DNA from: Flavobacteriales bacterium
GTDB taxonomy: Bacteria > Bacteroidota > Bacteroidia > Flavobacteriales_D > Crocinitomicaceae
Reading direction: 5' to 3'
Assembly: GCA_947458985.1 (NCBI GenBank)
Contig: CANHBA010000006.1
Span: 1 to 25,345 of the forward strand
Length of the DNA: 25,345 bases
The translations under genes were made by a program, and so were the position numbers. The notes under the pieces are model-generated. The model saw only the letters and a program-made list of their open reading frames with translations. It had not been told where the DNA came from and ran no database searches. Each line of letters begins with the position of its first letter. Position 1 is the stretch's first letter. Below, in pieces: positions 24,047 through 25,345 of this stretch.

Positions 24047-24061
24047 ACTTCCATCAAGAAT
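24028..24061. terminator. Hairpin spanning the mreB stop codon
   Basis: ATTCTTGATGG (24028-24038) and CCATCAAGAAT (24051-24061) are perfect 11-bp inverted repeats around a 12-nt loop containing the mreB TAA (24044-24046). It lies between converging genes and could serve both. There is no strong U-tract, so intrinsic termination is not certain. Confidence 0.55.
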
Positions 24062-24070
24062 ATTGCTTCG

Positions 24071-25294
24071 CTATTCTAAAGCGCTTTCAATCTCTTGCTT
24101 GTATTTTTTCACAAGGTCTGTATAAGCCTCTCCAGTTGCAGGGCCACTAAATCCTGTATGGATGGAAATGATTTTTCCTTGCTGATCCACTAATAGTGCC
24201 GTCGGAAAGCTCATGATGCCATTCAGCATTGGAAATCTAGCAGAAGCCGCATCTTTACTAGACGTGCCCGCCAAATAAACCGGATAAGTAACTTTCATCG
24301 ACTTCACCCAGTTTTTCAAACGAGCTCTTTGTTTTTTGGTGTCAGTACCCACTTCAAAGGCTAAGGCCACTACATGAAGCCCTCTGTTTCCATATTCAGC
24401 CTGCAATTCTTGCAACAATTTGGTTTCATCTAAGCAATTCGGGCACCACGTTCCCATGATTTGAATCAAAGTGAGTTGTTTTTCTGAAGCCAAATCAATA
24501 GTTGTTTTTCTGCCATTCATTTTGATGAGGTCTTTCAACAAAACAGGCTCATCGCGCTTTATTAAATAAGTAAGGCTACTTTCTTCGCGCAATTGAACTG
24601 TTTCATCTTTTATCGCTTTAAAAGGGGAGCTTGACTTGCCGCCACTATAAAATACGCCAGACATTTCATTGCTGCTATTTAAATCCGCCTCCACTACAAA
24701 GGCCCAATAACCGGTATAGGTCTGTAAGTGTAATTTGCCATTAGCCGCAAAGCCATGCAAATAACGATAATCGCCGGTTTCACTGAGAAAACTTCCGAAA
24801 ATACGCCCATTCATTTCTTGCTGAAATACACCTACCAACACTTCTTCATTTGGGGTGCCTGGCTCAAACAGTACTTTCCATCTACCGAATAATTCCGGAA
24901 AGATACTATCCGGTTTTGGTAACATTTCTGAAAGCGTCATGTACAAGTGAACAGGATAACGAACTGGAACTTTTTTATTGTAGTTGATCCACCAACCTCT
25001 TGCCTCAGAAAAATCCTTTTCAAAAGCAACTCTCCATTCGGCATCTTGAGCAGGGAATTGATAAACGATGGTATCACCTATCCGTTTTTTTACGGACAAC
25101 TGATAAACTTCCTTGCCATTGTATATGGTAATAGGTGCTTTCGGATTTTTTTCGGCGAGGGAAGCTGACACTTGGATTTGCAGTCGGTCATTGAGTTGTA
25201 TTTCTGCAATAAAAGGGAGGCTTATTACATGCTGAGCAAATGACAAATTCGCAATTAAAAGCGTTAAGAGTAGTCCTAAAATGAGTTTGTGCAT
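24071..25294 (-). CDS. TlpA-like thioredoxin with a long N-terminal domain
   Basis: 407 aa. Signal peptide about 1-21 (ending LSFAQ). Residues about 22-250 form a mostly beta N-terminal region I cannot assign. The C-terminal third is a TlpA/AhpC-like thioredoxin domain with IQIMGTWCPNCLDE (C284, C287), and MSFPTALLVDQQGKI carrying the cis-proline (P364) after the active site. It should be a periplasmic or envelope disulfide reductase; the N-terminal domain may bind the substrate. It stands alone on the minus strand, convergent with mreB, and is independent of the TlpA gene at 8363-8881. Confidence 0.83.
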   Translation of the reverse strand: MHKLILGLLLTLLIANLSFAQHVISLPFIAEIQLNDRLQIQVSASLAEKNPKAPITIYNGKEVYQLSVKKRIGDTIVYQFPAQDAEWRVAFEKDFSEARGWWINYNKKVPVRYPVHLYMTLSEMLPKPDSIFPELFGRWKVLFEPGTPNEEVLVGVFQQEMNGRIFGSFLSETGDYRYLHGFAANGKLHLQTYTGYWAFVVEADLNSSNEMSGVFYSGGKSSSPFKAIKDETVQLREESSLTYLIKRDEPVLLKDLIKMNGRKTTIDLASEKQLTLIQIMGTWCPNCLDETKLLQELQAEYGNRGLHVVALAFEVGTDTKKQRARLKNWVKSMKVTYPVYLAGTSSKDAASARFPMLNGIMSFPTALLVDQQGKIISIHTGFSGPATGEAYTDLVKKYKQEIESALE

Positions 25295-25321
25295 TGAGAT
25301 AAAGATTGCATAGATGAATTA

Positions 25322-25329
25322 CGAAATTA
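25322..25329 (-). promoter_or_regulatory. Possible -7 box for the second TlpA-like gene
   Basis: On the minus strand TAATTTCG has one mismatch to TAnnTTTG and lies 27 nt before the ATG at 25294. The -33 position falls outside the window, so it cannot be tested here. Confidence 0.25.
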
Positions 25330-25345
25330 AAAGAAATAAACTATC

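Noticed and set aside
1..25345. Mobile element, CRISPR, toxin-antitoxin, phage-defence or biosynthetic cluster.
   Set aside because: All substantial reading frames are accounted for by the genes listed; no integrase, transposase, repeat-spacer array, nuclease-defence pair or assembly-line enzyme is present.

Overview
The window looks like a chromosomal segment of a Bacteroidota bacterium, probably a flavobacterium-like member; I cannot name the genus. Supporting signs are a type IX secretion (T9SS) C-terminal sorting domain, a DUF6029-type outer-membrane barrel next to an Omp28-related thioredoxin-fold lipoprotein, an NrdB of the eukaryote-like type found in this phylum, and several promoters of the Bacteroidota form TTG-N17-23-TAnnTTTG. 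Most start codons lack a Shine-Dalgarno sequence. There is no tRNA, rRNA, CRISPR array, transposase, integrase or phage gene. Most of the content is core metabolism, translation or envelope genes.

Layout. (1) 73-1269 (+): a glutaryl-CoA-dehydrogenase-like enzyme, convergent with and only 3 bp from the end of a leftward operon. (2) 8881-1273 (-): a very tight seven-gene unit, TlpA-like thioredoxin, DUF6029 barrel, Omp28-related lipoprotein, rpoN (sigma-54), PAP2-like membrane protein, coiled-coil lipoprotein and TPR protein. It is driven by a clear promoter at 8950-8923. (3) 8966-11913 (+): a back-to-back promoter drives a T9SS-exported protein, coupled by TAATG to RNase R. (4) 17523-11950 (-): ComF-like phosphoribosyltransferase, FAD oxidoreductase, lepA with its own promoter, a four-helix His-containing membrane protein, a small cytochrome c lipoprotein and hflX. 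(5) 17861-21235 (+): nrdB-nrdA, class I ribonucleotide reductase, behind the only long gene-free stretch (17524-17860). (6) 21392-24046 (+): purH and mreB. (7) 25294-24071 (-): a second TlpA-like thioredoxin with a long N-terminal domain.

How the genes fit together. The leftward envelope operon combines two periplasm-facing CxxC proteins with an outer-membrane barrel, which suggests thiol-redox work on exported or outer-membrane proteins. The T9SS protein read from the divergent promoter carries one cysteine pair and could be connected to them. nrdBA and purH serve nucleotide supply, lepA, hflX and rnr serve translation and RNA turnover, and mreB serves cell shape.

I did not find a clearly new biological system. 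The points most worth a second look are the TlpA-DUF6029-Omp28 cassette, an 18-bp duplication of the 3' end of nrdA flanking a 52-bp insert, a terminator whose hairpin overlaps the purH promoter, hairpins encoded inside gene ends at convergent junctions, a lepA promoter that implies an almost leaderless mRNA, and an mreB not followed by mreC/mreD.
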